In this document: one piece after another, positions 1 through 9,046 of the stretch
Layout: every line of letters begins with the position of its first letter
How positions within the stretch are numbered: position 1 is the stretch's first letter
Origin: an uncultured Lachnospiraceae bacterium
Lineage (GTDB): Bacteria; Bacillota; Clostridia; Lachnospirales; Lachnospiraceae
Direction: 5' to 3'
Assembly (NCBI GenBank): GCA_934293575.1
Contig: CAKQYU010000001.1
Span: 333,849 to 397,848, forward strand
DNA: 64,000 bases
The notes under the pieces: model-generated
Databases searched by the model: none
What the model was told of the DNA's origin: nothing
What the model saw: only the letters and a program-made list of their open reading frames with translations
Program-made: the position numbers and the translations under genes

Positions 1-249
1 CCGGAAGAACTGTTTGAGAAAAACGGCAATTACAGAGGACCGAATGATGGTTTGTCCGGATATGAGTGGTGTGAATTGCTGATTAAAAAATATAAAAAGG
101 TTGTATGGATGAATCCAAGATATCATAAGAGTTTAACGGAAAATCATTGGATGGAATCCGAGAATGCATTATCGAAATTATTCCATATGTATACATTATC
201 GGTAGATGGATTAAAAGAAGCGATTACTTATTTACTGAAAACCAAATAA
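1..249 (+). CDS. C-terminal part of a VWA/CoxE-like protein (partial)
   Basis: The frame is open from the first base of the window, so the true start lies upstream; only the last 82 residues are visible. They contain a W-C-E-L-L segment followed by K-K-V-V-W-M-N-P, and then an alternation of short helices ending at the stop. A VVWLNP strand near the C-terminus is typical of CoxE-like von Willebrand factor A proteins, which often work beside MoxR AAA ATPases. That assignment is inference from a short tail. The metal-binding MIDAS motif would be outside the window. The stop lies 28 bases before miaB, so the two genes are probably co-transcribed. An internal TTG at 52 is not needed as a start. 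Confidence 0.5.
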   Translation, partial: PEELFEKNGNYRGPNDGLSGYEWCELLIKKYKKVVWMNPRYHKSLTENHWMESENALSKLFHMYTLSVDGLKEAITYLLKTK

Positions 250-277
250 AAAGATACAGAAATGGAGATACACATAG

Positions 278-1690
278 ATGTTATCAAATATAAATGAACA
301 GGAAGCAAATAAGCAGAAAGAAATCATGAACCGGTTAAAAGTCCGGTTGGAGAAGGTTGCAAAGGAAAAAGGAAGACCTTTAACATATTACAGTGTATGT
401 TTTGGCTGTCAGATGAACGCAAAGGACAGCGAGAAACTGGAGGGAATCCTTGAGGCAATCGGTTATGTAAGAACCGATTCGGAAGATGCGGATTTTCTGA
501 TTATGAATACCTGTACAGTTCGTGAAAATGCAAATTTAAGGGTGTACGGAAGACTGGGTCAGCTTAAAAAATTCAAAAAGAAGAATCCGGATATGATAAT
601 TGCCTTATGTGGATGTATGATGCAGGAAAGTCTTGTGGTAGAGAAAATCAAGCAAAGTTATCGACATGTGGATATTATTTTCGGAACTCATAATGTATTT
701 AAGCTGGCGGAATTGATTGAAGCAAAATTAGATTCCGACTCCATGGTGATTGATATCTGGGAAGGTACATCCGAAATCGTAGAGGATCTGCCGAGCGACC
801 GGAAATATGATTTTAAATGCGGTGTCAATATCATGTTTGGCTGCAATAATTTCTGCACCTACTGTATTGTACCGTATGTCAGAGGAAGAGAACGTTCCAG
901 AAAGCCGGAGGATATTATAAAAGAGATAAAAGAATTGGTTGCGGATGGTGTTACGGAAGTAATGCTTTTGGGGCAGAATGTAAATTCCTACGGTAAGAAT
1001 TTAGAACATCCAATCAGTTTTGCAAAATTATTGGAGATGGTGGAAGAAATTGACGGACTGAAGCGAATCCGTTTCATGACTTCACATCCGAAAGATTTAT
1101 CGGATGAATTAATTGATGTGATGGCAAAATCCAAAAAAATCTGCAAACATCTGCATTTACCGATGCAGTCCGGAAGTTCAAAGGTATTAGCGGATATGAA
1201 TCGGAATTACACAAAGGAAAGTTATCTGAATCTGGTTGACAAAATTCGTGCCAAAATTCCGGATATATCGTTGACAACGGATATTATTGTCGGATTTCCG
1301 ACAGAAACGGAGGCGGATTTTGAGGATACGTTGGATGTTGTGAGAAGAGTTCGTTTTGACTCTGCATTTACATTTATTTATTCAAAACGTAGCGGTACAC
1401 CGGCAGCTTCCATGGAGTTTGCCGCTTCTGAAACCGAAATAAAGGAGCGCTTTAACCGTCTGTTAAAAGAGGTACAGGAAATTGCGAAAGAAACCTGTGG
1501 TAAGGATCAGGGGAAAAGAATGGAAGTCCTGGTGGAAGGCTTAGATGAACAGGATGAAAATCTGCTGACCGGAAGATTATCCAATAACATTTTAGTTCAT
1601 TTTCCGGGAAAAAAGGAATTGATAGGAACTTATCAACAGGTTGAATTATCGGAATCCAAAGGATTTTATTATTTGGGAAAACTTGTATAA
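278..1690 (+). CDS. miaB: tRNA-2-methylthio-N6-dimethylallyladenosine synthase MiaB
   Basis: Radical SAM methylthiotransferase that adds the 2-methylthio group to i6A37 in tRNAs reading UNN codons. Domains run in the usual order: an N-terminal UPF0004 domain with the auxiliary cluster cysteines C44, C79 and C113 (in GCQMN, NTCTVR and GCM contexts), a radical SAM core with C189-x3-C193-x2-C196, and a C-terminal TRAM segment. The 470-residue length is normal, with a short extra N-terminal stretch before the first domain. GGAG at 264-267 sits 10 bases before the ATG. The product acts on tRNA already prenylated by MiaA, encoded three genes downstream. Family identity is clear. Confidence 0.97.
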   Translation: MLSNINEQEANKQKEIMNRLKVRLEKVAKEKGRPLTYYSVCFGCQMNAKDSEKLEGILEAIGYVRTDSEDADFLIMNTCTVRENANLRVYGRLGQLKKFKKKNPDMIIALCGCMMQESLVVEKIKQSYRHVDIIFGTHNVFKLAELIEAKLDSDSMVIDIWEGTSEIVEDLPSDRKYDFKCGVNIMFGCNNFCTYCIVPYVRGRERSRKPEDIIKEIKELVADGVTEVMLLGQNVNSYGKNLEHPISFAKLLEMVEEIDGLKRIRFMTSHPKDLSDELIDVMAKSKKICKHLHLPMQSGSSKVLADMNRNYTKESYLNLVDKIRAKIPDISLTTDIIVGFPTETEADFEDTLDVVRRVRFDSAFTFIYSKRSGTPAASMEFAASETEIKERFNRLLKEVQEIAKETCGKDQGKRMEVLVEGLDEQDENLLTGRLSNNILVHFPGKKELIGTYQQVELSESKGFYYLGKLV

Positions 1691-1726
1691 GACGGACGGA
1701 TTGTATATAGAAATGAGGATATATAA

Positions 1727-4363
1727 ATGACACCAATGATGGAAACCTACTGCAAAACAAAGGAAGAATATAAAGACTGTATTCTTTTTTACCGCCTGGG
1801 TGATTTTTATGAAATGTTTTTTGATGATGCAATCATTGCATCCAAAGAACTGGAAATCACTTTAACGGGTAAAGACTGTGGTATGGAAGAACGCGCACCA
1901 ATGTGTGGAATTCCTTTTCATGCATACGAAAATTATATGAATCGTCTGGTGGAAAAGGGATATAAGGTTGCAATATGCGAACAGGTTGAAGACCCGAAGC
2001 TGGTTAAGGGAAAAAGTCTTGTAAAACGTGAGGTTGTGCAGATTGTAACTCCGGGTACCAATATGAGCGCCGGCAGCCTGAATGAAGCAAAAAATAATTA
2101 TCTGATGTGTATTTATCATGATAAAAGGTTTGGCATTTCATTTGCGGATATTACAACAGGTGATTTTTATACAACGGAAGTAGATTCTTTTTCCAAAATA
2201 CGTGATGAAATTTCCAAATTTTCTCCGGTAGAAATTCTATTGCCTGCAAACTGGGAGGATACCGATTCCTTTTTTGAGACACTCCATGAGAAAGAAAATA
2301 TATTGATTTCTTCCATGGAGGAATGGTGTTACGAATATGAGTTATGTGAAAGACTGATTCGTGAACAGTTTCATGTAGCAAATATTGAAGGATTCGGATT
2401 AAGGGATATGCAGGATGCTGTCCGGGCAATTGGATGTATGCTTTATTATTTGCGTGATACGCAAAAAGGAGCAGTAGAACATATAAATCACATTTCTACC
2501 TATCATGTAGAAGATTATGTAATTTTAGACAGTGCATCAAGACGTAATCTGGAATTATGCGAAACAATGCGGGATAAGAACAAAAGAGGTTCTTTACTAT
2601 GGGTATTGGATAAAACCAAAACAGCAATGGGAGCAAGAACACTTCGTTCCATGGTGGAACAGCCGTGTATTCGTAAGGATAAAATCGAAAGCCGTCTGGA
2701 TGTGATTGAAAGCCTGAATCAATCATTAATTACCAGAGATGAATTGCGGGAATATCTGAATGCAGTATATGATCTGGAACGCTTGATGACGCGTATCACC
2801 TTAAAAACTGCGAATCCAAGAGATTTGATTGCATTTAAAAATTCAATTGGGATACTTCCACATGTAAAAACAATATTAAAAGAGTTTGATACCGGTCTGT
2901 TAAAGGAATATCGGGAAGAATTGGATGAACTGACGGATTTATATCAGGCAATTGAATCGGCAATTGTTGAGGAGCCGCCTATTCAGATGAAGGAAGGCGG
3001 AATGATAAAAGACGGTTATCATGAAGATGTGGATACACTTAAAAAAGCAAAAACAGAAGGCAAAAACTGGTTGATGGAGCTGGAAACCAGAGAGAAAGAA
3101 AAAACAGGAATTGCAAAACTGCGAATCAAATACAATAAGGTATTTGGATATTATTTTGAAGTTACCAATTCTTATAAAGACCTTGTTCCGGATTATTTTG
3201 TAAGAAAACAGACCCTGACAAACGCAGAACGATATTCGACACCGGAGTTGGATGATATCGCCGGAAAGATATTAGGTTCCGAAGACCGGTTATACGGATT
3301 GGAATATGATCTTTATGTGGAATTACGGGATATGCTTGGCGGACAGGTAAAGCGGGTTCAGAAAACAGCCAAAATTATCGCGGAAATTGATGCATTGGCA
3401 TCGTTGGCGTATGTTGCGGAAAAGAATCATTTTGTCAGACCATCCATTAATGAGGAAGGCATCATTCAGATTGAAGAAGGCCGCCATCCGGTTGTGGAAA
3501 AGGTGTTAAACAACGATTCCTTTATTACGAATGATACCTATCTTGACAATGAAGATAACAGAGTGTCTATTATTACAGGTCCGAATATGGCGGGTAAATC
3601 GACTTATATGCGTCAGGTGGCTTTAATTGTCTTGATGGCGAGTATTGGTTCTTATGTTCCGGCAAAGTCTGCCAATATTGGTATTGTAGACCGGATTTTT
3701 ACCAGAGTAGGCGCATCGGATGATTTAGCGTCCGGACAGAGTACATTTATGGTGGAAATGAGTGAGGTTGCCAATATCTTACGAAATGCGACCTCAAAAA
3801 GTCTGTTGATTTTAGATGAAATCGGAAGGGGAACGTCTACTTATGACGGACTTTCCATTGCATGGGCGGTGGTTGAGTATATCAGTTCGCCGGATTTATT
3901 GGGAGCAAAAACATTATTTGCTACGCATTATCATGAATTGACGGAGTTAGAGGGTAAATTAGACAGTGTAAACAATTACTGTATTTCCGTTAAGGAATCC
4001 GGAGATGATATTGTATTTCTCCGTAAGATAATAAGGGGTGGTGCAGATAAAAGTTATGGTATCCAGGTGGCAAAATTAGCAGGAGTACCGGATGTGGTAC
4101 TTGCCAGAGCGAAAGAAATCGCTTCCGAACTTTCCAAACATGATATTAATGTAACCTCCGGAGCGGATATCATGTCAAAAGTATTAGAGGATACCGGAAA
4201 AATAAAAAAAGGAAAATCAAAGGATACAACCGGACAGATGTCTTTCTTTGGAAATGCGGAAGAATCCAGTGTGGTAGCGGATATCAAAGCGTTGGATTTA
4301 TCCAATATGACACCAATGAAAGCGTTATTATATTTGAATGACTTACAGGAACGATTGAGATAA
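1727..4363 (+). CDS. mutS: DNA mismatch repair protein MutS
   Basis: Mismatch-recognition ATPase of methyl-independent mismatch repair. The mismatch-reading motif is present near the N-terminus (F27-Y-E29 in GDFYEMF), which separates it from MutS2. The C-terminal ABC-type ATPase has Walker A GPNMAGKST at residues 618-626, a Walker B (LLILDEIGRGTS) and the composite-site STFMVEM motif. No SMR domain follows, again unlike MutS2. The 878-residue length is typical. GAGG at 1715-1718 supports the ATG at 1727. The gene is 36 bases after miaB and 24 bases before mutL, so one transcript probably carries all three. Confidence 0.98.
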   Translation: MTPMMETYCKTKEEYKDCILFYRLGDFYEMFFDDAIIASKELEITLTGKDCGMEERAPMCGIPFHAYENYMNRLVEKGYKVAICEQVEDPKLVKGKSLVKREVVQIVTPGTNMSAGSLNEAKNNYLMCIYHDKRFGISFADITTGDFYTTEVDSFSKIRDEISKFSPVEILLPANWEDTDSFFETLHEKENILISSMEEWCYEYELCERLIREQFHVANIEGFGLRDMQDAVRAIGCMLYYLRDTQKGAVEHINHISTYHVEDYVILDSASRRNLELCETMRDKNKRGSLLWVLDKTKTAMGARTLRSMVEQPCIRKDKIESRLDVIESLNQSLITRDELREYLNAVYDLERLMTRITLKTANPRDLIAFKNSIGILPHVKTILKEFDTGLLKEYREELDELTDLYQAIESAIVEEPPIQMKEGGMIKDGYHEDVDTLKKAKTEGKNWLMELETREKEKTGIAKLRIKYNKVFGYYFEVTNSYKDLVPDYFVRKQTLTNAERYSTPELDDIAGKILGSEDRLYGLEYDLYVELRDMLGGQVKRVQKTAKIIAEIDALASLAYVAEKNHFVRPSINEEGIIQIEEGRHPVVEKVLNNDSFITNDTYLDNEDNRVSIITGPNMAGKSTYMRQVALIVLMASIGSYVPAKSANIGIVDRIFTRVGASDDLASGQSTFMVEMSEVANILRNATSKSLLILDEIGRGTSTYDGLSIAWAVVEYISSPDLLGAKTLFATHYHELTELEGKLDSVNNYCISVKESGDDIVFLRKIIRGGADKSYGIQVAKLAGVPDVVLARAKEIASELSKHDINVTSGADIMSKVLEDTGKIKKGKSKDTTGQMSFFGNAEESSVVADIKALDLSNMTPMKALLYLNDLQERLR

Positions 4364-4387
4364 AGCAAAACATGAAGGAGCAAATAT

Positions 4388-6451
4388 ATGATTAAGGTTT
4401 TAGATCAGGCAACGATTAATAAAATAGCTGCCGGTGAGGTTGTAGAACGTCCTTCGTCTGTAGTGAAGGAATTGGTAGAAAATGCGATTGATGCAGGCGC
4501 GAGTGCGATTACGGTTGAAATTAAGGATGGAGGAACTACATTTATCCGTATTACGGATAATGGAGCAGGAATACAAAAGGAAGAGGTCCCGACCGCCTTT
4601 GTCCGTCATGCGACCAGCAAGATTTTATCGGTTGAGGATTTGTTGTGTATTCGTTCACTTGGTTTTCGAGGTGAGGCATTGGCAAGTATAGCCGCAGTTG
4701 CGCAGGTAGAGTGTATATCCAAAACAGCTACGGATTTAACCGGAATACGTTATGAGATTCATGGTTCGAAGGAAGTTGCAAAGGAAGAAATCGGAGCACC
4801 GACCGGAACTACAATTATTGTCCGAAATCTGTTCTACAATGTTCCTGCCAGAAAAAAATTCCTGAAAACAACGATGACGGAAGCCGGATACATAACAGAT
4901 TTAATCATACGTCTTGCATTATCGCATCCGGATATTTCCTTTAAGTATATTATGAATGGTTCCAATAAAATTGCCACTTCCGGGAATGGAAAGTTACAGG
5001 ATGTGATTTACCAGATTTACGGTAAAGATGTATCATCGAATCTATTGCCAATCAAACGGCAGGTTGGCGATTTTAAAATGGAAGGATATATCGGAAAGGC
5101 TTATGTTTCCAAAGGAAACAGAAGTTTTGAACATTACTTTATAAATGGGCGTTCCATAAGGAGCAATATCATGAATCGGGCAATCGAAGAGGGGTATAAA
5201 TCCTTTGTAATGATTCATAAATTTCCATTTACTGCGCTGCATTTAACTTTAGATAGTAACAAGCTGGATGTAAATGTGCATCCTCAGAAAATGGAATTTA
5301 AGTATGCGGATAATGAGCAGTTGTTCCATTTTGTAAAGGATACGATAAGACAGGCATTGTTGAGTGAAGAAATGATACAAGACGTATCCTTGCGCAGTGC
5401 CAAGGAAGAAAAAGAAATATTGATTGAACAACAGAAAAAACAGTTACTGCATGTGCCGGAACCGTTTGAAAAACAGGCAAGGATGATACGGACAAAGCAG
5501 ATGGCGGATACGGAAAAAACACAATTGAGGGAATCTTTGGAAATAAAATCAGAACCGAAGGCAAGTGTAATACCGGAAGTATCGGCAGAACCGGAAGCAA
5601 ATGTAACACCGGAAGCAAATGTAACACCGGAAGTATCGGTAGAACCGAAAGCAAGCATAGCGCCGGAAGTATCGGCAGAACCGGAAGTAAGTGTAGCGCC
5701 GGAAGTATCGGCAGAACCGGAAGCAAGCGTAACATCGGAAACATTGACACAACCGGAAGGAAAAATATATCCGGTACAAGAAGTTAAATTGGCTGAAAAA
5801 CATACCCCGGAACTTAAGGGAACACAGTTAGAATTGCCGGTTGAACAGTTTATGTCAAAGGAAGCAAGAAAAAAACATCGTCTGATTGGACAGGTTTTTA
5901 AAACCTATTGGATGATTGAATATGATAATAAATTATATGTTGTAGACCAGCATGCCGCTCATGAAAAGGTCATGTTTGAACGTCTGATGAAAAAGATGAG
6001 CGAAAAAACAGTTCTTTCCCAGCATTTATTGCCACCGAAGGTATTGCATTTATCCGGGGTGGAGCATATAACCGTTATGCAGAATCTCAATTTATTCCAA
6101 CAGGCTGGATTTGAACTTGAGGATTTTGGAGATGACAGTATTGTGTTAAGGGCAATGCCGGATGATATTATGGGTGTTGACCCGGAACTTTTGTTTCAGG
6201 AATTACTGGGGGTATTAGTAGATAATATCGGAACATTAAGCATTGATTTCTTTGTCGAAAAATTATCGGGAATGGCATGTAAGGCTGCAATTAAGGGAAA
6301 TACAACGATTTCGGATAAGGAAGCGGATACGCTGATTGATGAAATGCTGTCACTTGACAATCCGTATAACTGTCCGCACGGAAGACCGACAATGATTGCG
6401 ATTTCCCAATATGAATTAGAACGAAAGTTTAAGAGGATTCAGGATAAATGA
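4388..6451 (+). CDS. mutL: DNA mismatch repair protein MutL (endonuclease type)
   Basis: Matchmaker and nicking endonuclease that acts with MutS. The N-terminal GHKL ATPase shows the E-x-x-x-N helix (VKELVENAIDAGA), DNGAGI and GFRGEALASI. The C-terminal dimerisation domain carries the metal-binding DQHA-x2-E-x4-E motif at about residues 520-531 plus CPHGRP near the end, so nicking activity is expected, as in bacteria lacking MutH. Between the two lies a low-complexity linker of Pro/Glu/Val repeats (residues about 389-453). AAGGAG precedes the ATG. The stop overlaps the miaA start by four bases (ATGA), indicating translational coupling. Confidence 0.98.
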   Translation: MIKVLDQATINKIAAGEVVERPSSVVKELVENAIDAGASAITVEIKDGGTTFIRITDNGAGIQKEEVPTAFVRHATSKILSVEDLLCIRSLGFRGEALASIAAVAQVECISKTATDLTGIRYEIHGSKEVAKEEIGAPTGTTIIVRNLFYNVPARKKFLKTTMTEAGYITDLIIRLALSHPDISFKYIMNGSNKIATSGNGKLQDVIYQIYGKDVSSNLLPIKRQVGDFKMEGYIGKAYVSKGNRSFEHYFINGRSIRSNIMNRAIEEGYKSFVMIHKFPFTALHLTLDSNKLDVNVHPQKMEFKYADNEQLFHFVKDTIRQALLSEEMIQDVSLRSAKEEKEILIEQQKKQLLHVPEPFEKQARMIRTKQMADTEKTQLRESLEIKSEPKASVIPEVSAEPEANVTPEANVTPEVSVEPKASIAPEVSAEPEVSVAPEVSAEPEASVTSETLTQPEGKIYPVQEVKLAEKHTPELKGTQLELPVEQFMSKEARKKHRLIGQVFKTYWMIEYDNKLYVVDQHAAHEKVMFERLMKKMSEKTVLSQHLLPPKVLHLSGVEHITVMQNLNLFQQAGFELEDFGDDSIVLRAMPDDIMGVDPELLFQELLGVLVDNIGTLSIDFFVEKLSGMACKAAIKGNTTISDKEADTLIDEMLSLDNPYNCPHGRPTMIAISQYELERKFKRIQDK
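5552..5745 (+). repeat. In-frame hexapeptide repeats in the MutL linker
   Basis: Degenerate repeats with an 18-base unit (six codons), mostly seen as 36-base pairs, encode alternating E-P-[EK]-[AV]-[SN]-V and x-P-E-V-S-[AV] units. Several adjacent units are nearly identical in DNA. All unit lengths are multiples of three, so copy-number change would alter linker length without shifting frame. The open frames on the opposite strand here are by-products of this composition. Confidence 0.85.
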
Positions 6452-7404
6452 TGAATAAAAAACCATTGATTATATTAACCGGACCGACTGCGGTTGGAAA
6501 GACATCCTTGTCTGTTGAGCTGGCAAAGGCAGTAAACGGAGAAATGATATCTGCGGATTCAATGCAGGTTTACAAACAGATGGATATTGGAACAGCTAAG
6601 ATTAAACCGGAAGAAATGCAGGGAATACAACATTATTTGATTGATATGCTTGATCCGAAAGAGGATTTTAATGTTGTGATGTTTCAAAAACTTGCAAAGG
6701 AAGCAATAGAAACAATCTATGCAAAGGGGAAAATTCCGATTGTTGTCGGAGGAACCGGTTTTTATATTCAGGCATTGTTATATGATATTGATTTTGAAGA
6801 AACACAGATTAGTGCTTACCGGGATGAATTATCGGAATTTGCAAAACAAAACGGTGTACAGGCACTCCATGAAAAATTAAAGGATATTGATCCGGTGTCT
6901 TTTAAGGAGATTCATCCGAATAATGTAAAACGTGTAATACGGGCATTGGAATTTTATCATGATACAGGGGTGCCGATTTCTAAGCATAATGTGGAACAAG
7001 GTCAAAAACAATCTCCTTATAATTTTGTCTATTTTGTATTAAATGATGACAGAGAAATTTTGTATCAACGGATTGATAAAAGAGTGGATCAAATGATGGA
7101 GGAAGGACTGGAAAAGGAAGTAAAAACACTGATTGATTATGGGTGTGATGAAACCATGGTGTCTATGCAGGGATTGGGTTATAAAGAATTTTTCCCATAT
7201 TTTCGAGGAGAATATGACCTTGAGGAAGCAGTCCGTATCTTGAAAAGAGACACCAGACATTTTGCAAAACGGCAATTGACATGGTTTCGAAGGGAAAAAG
7301 AGGTTACATGGGTAGATAAACAAGAATTTGCGGATTCACGGCAATTACTTGAATACATGTTAAACTGCATAAAGGATAAACAGATAACAGGAGAATTAGG
7401 ATGA
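6448..7404 (+). CDS. miaA: tRNA dimethylallyltransferase MiaA
   Basis: Transfers a dimethylallyl group from DMAPP to N6 of A37 in tRNA, making the substrate for MiaB. The P-loop GPTAVGKT is at residues 12-19, followed by the SADSMQVY motif and DIGTAK, both diagnostic of the family; GGTGFYIQALL is also present. Length 318 is normal. The start overlaps the mutL stop (ATGA) and the stop overlaps the next start in the same way, so three genes are translationally chained. Two in-frame ATGs (6448 and 6451) are adjacent; the first is used here. Confidence 0.97.
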   Translation: MMNKKPLIILTGPTAVGKTSLSVELAKAVNGEMISADSMQVYKQMDIGTAKIKPEEMQGIQHYLIDMLDPKEDFNVVMFQKLAKEAIETIYAKGKIPIVVGGTGFYIQALLYDIDFEETQISAYRDELSEFAKQNGVQALHEKLKDIDPVSFKEIHPNNVKRVIRALEFYHDTGVPISKHNVEQGQKQSPYNFVYFVLNDDREILYQRIDKRVDQMMEEGLEKEVKTLIDYGCDETMVSMQGLGYKEFFPYFRGEYDLEEAVRILKRDTRHFAKRQLTWFRREKEVTWVDKQEFADSRQLLEYMLNCIKDKQITGELG

Positions 7405-8693
7405 ACGAGAAATTAAGAAATGCATATGAGAATATGGGAATATCGGACCGTATCGTAAAAATGGCGGATGAGATTGAGGATTCCCTGAAAGAACGATTTG
7501 AAGAGATTGATGCCATTGTTGAATGTAACCAGTTAAAGGTGTTATCTGCAATGCAAAAACATAAATTGTCAGATATTCATTTTGCGGGAACAACGGGATA
7601 TGGATACAATGATGCGGGACGTGAGACTTTGGAAAAAGTCTATGCGGAAATTTTCGGTACAGAGGCTGCATTAGTCCGTCCACAGATTACATGCGGAACA
7701 CATGCACTTGCACTTGCACTTATGTCGAATTTACGTCCGGGAGATGAATTGATTTCGCCGGTTGGAAAGCCTTACGATACAATGGAAGAGATTATCGGAA
7801 TCCGGCCTTCAAAAGGTTCCCTTGCGGAATACGGAATCACCTATAAGCAGGTGGAATTATTGGAAGACGGTACATTTGATTACGATAAGATTAAAGAGGC
7901 AATTTCCGATAAGACAAAGATGGTAACAATCCAGCGTTCAAAAGGATATCTGACGCGCCCTACATTCAGTGTCGGACAGATTGGTGAATTGATTCATTTT
8001 ATCAAAGAAATCCGTTCCGACATCATTTGCATGGTAGATAATTGTTATGGTGAATTTGTAGAATTACAGGAACCGTCAAATGTAGGTGCGGATATGGTTG
8101 TAGGCTCTTTAATCAAAAATCCGGGTGGTGGATTAGCGCCGATTGGCGGTTATATATGCGGAACAAAGGAATGCGTTGAAAATGCGTATTATCGTTTGAC
8201 TGCTCCGGGACTGGGCAGTGAGGTTGGAGCAACCTTAAATGTCAATCGAAGCTTTTTTCAGGGATTGTTTCAGGCTCCGCAGGTGGTTGGCGGTGCGTTA
8301 AAGGGAGCGATTTTTGCCGCAAATATATATGAGAAATTAGGATATGCCTGTGTGCCGAACGCAACAGAAGAACGGCATGATATCATTCAGGCAGTTACCT
8401 TCCATAATCCGGATAAGGTGGTTGCGTTTTGTGAAGGTATTCAATATGCGGCACCGGTTGACTCGTTTGTTACACCGACACCATGGCCGATGCCCGGCTA
8501 TGATTGTGATGTTATTATGGCAGCCGGAGCTTTTATATCGGGTGCATCAATTGAATTGTCTGCGGATGCTCCGATGCATGAGCCGTATACGGTTTATTTT
8601 CAGGGAGGATTATCGTATCACCATGCCAAATACGGTATTTTGAAATCACTTGCCCGCTTAGAAGAAAAAGGACTTTTAAACGAAAACTTGTAG
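7401..8693 (+). CDS. PLP-dependent methionine gamma-lyase-like protein (YnbB/aluminium-resistance family)
   Basis: Fold-type I PLP enzyme of the family annotated as methionine gamma-lyase or aluminium resistance protein. The likely Schiff-base lysine is K239 in SLIKNPGGG, and the cofactor-binding aspartate lies in CMVDNCYGEF. Length 430 matches the family. In many Firmicutes a member (B. subtilis ynbB) sits just after miaA, as here, although the hfq gene often found between them is absent. The start overlaps the miaA stop by four bases. The exact substrate is not established by sequence. The stop codon TAG doubles as the end of the next promoter's -35 box. Confidence 0.88.
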   Translation: MNEKLRNAYENMGISDRIVKMADEIEDSLKERFEEIDAIVECNQLKVLSAMQKHKLSDIHFAGTTGYGYNDAGRETLEKVYAEIFGTEAALVRPQITCGTHALALALMSNLRPGDELISPVGKPYDTMEEIIGIRPSKGSLAEYGITYKQVELLEDGTFDYDKIKEAISDKTKMVTIQRSKGYLTRPTFSVGQIGELIHFIKEIRSDIICMVDNCYGEFVELQEPSNVGADMVVGSLIKNPGGGLAPIGGYICGTKECVENAYYRLTAPGLGSEVGATLNVNRSFFQGLFQAPQVVGGALKGAIFAANIYEKLGYACVPNATEERHDIIQAVTFHNPDKVVAFCEGIQYAAPVDSFVTPTPWPMPGYDCDVIMAAGAFISGASIELSADAPMHEPYTVYFQGGLSYHHAKYGILKSLARLEEKGLLNENL

Positions 8694-8716
8694 ATTATAA
8701 CTATATATGATACAAT
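8688..8716 (+). promoter_or_regulatory. Promoter of the DUF4321-mre-min-rodA operon
   Basis: TTGTAG (8688-8693), a 17-base spacer and TACAAT (8711-8716) form a housekeeping-type promoter. It starts in the last codons of the upstream gene. The -10 box lies inside an 8-bp inverted repeat, CTATATAT (8701-8708) and ATATATAG (8715-8722), which could be an operator. The start site would be about 8723, giving a short leader before the ATG at 8762. Confidence 0.65.
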
Positions 8717-8761
8717 ATATAGAATGTAAATTGGTAATTATTTGCAAAAAGGAGTAGATAA

Positions 8762-9031
8762 ATGGCAGGTGCAGTAGGTAATTCAAGGAAAAATAATTGG
8801 ATTTTGGTTATTATATTGTTGTGTGGTATCGTACTGGGAGGATACATTGGAACGCTGGCATCCCATGTCAGTTTTCTTAGCTGGCTGGCATATGGCAATA
8901 CGTTTGGTTTGACTTCTCCGGTTGTATTGGATCTGGGAATTATTGTATTGACATTCGGCCTGACCATTACAATCAATATTGCAAGCATTATTGGGCTGAT
9001 TATTGGCATTATTTGCTACAGATTTATATAA
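8762..9031 (+). CDS. DUF4321 small membrane protein
   Basis: An 89-residue protein with two predicted transmembrane segments (about residues 13-32 and 58-86) joined by a short loop ending in LGI. Size and pattern match the DUF4321 family, found ahead of mreC in many Clostridia. AAAGGAG precedes the ATG. It is the first gene after the promoter at 8688 and is followed 15 bases later by mreC, so it belongs to the cell-shape operon. No biochemical role is known; a membrane scaffold or accessory role in elongation is only a guess from position. Confidence 0.8.
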   Translation: MAGAVGNSRKNNWILVIILLCGIVLGGYIGTLASHVSFLSWLAYGNTFGLTSPVVLDLGIIVLTFGLTITINIASIIGLIIGIICYRFI

Positions 9032-9046
9032 AAGGACGGTATCGGT

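Noticed and set aside
5284..5803. Long open frames on the minus strand opposite the mutL linker (up to 150 codons)
   Set aside because: They follow from the 18-bp repeat composition, are low-complexity, lack ribosome binding sites and lie inside a clear gene.
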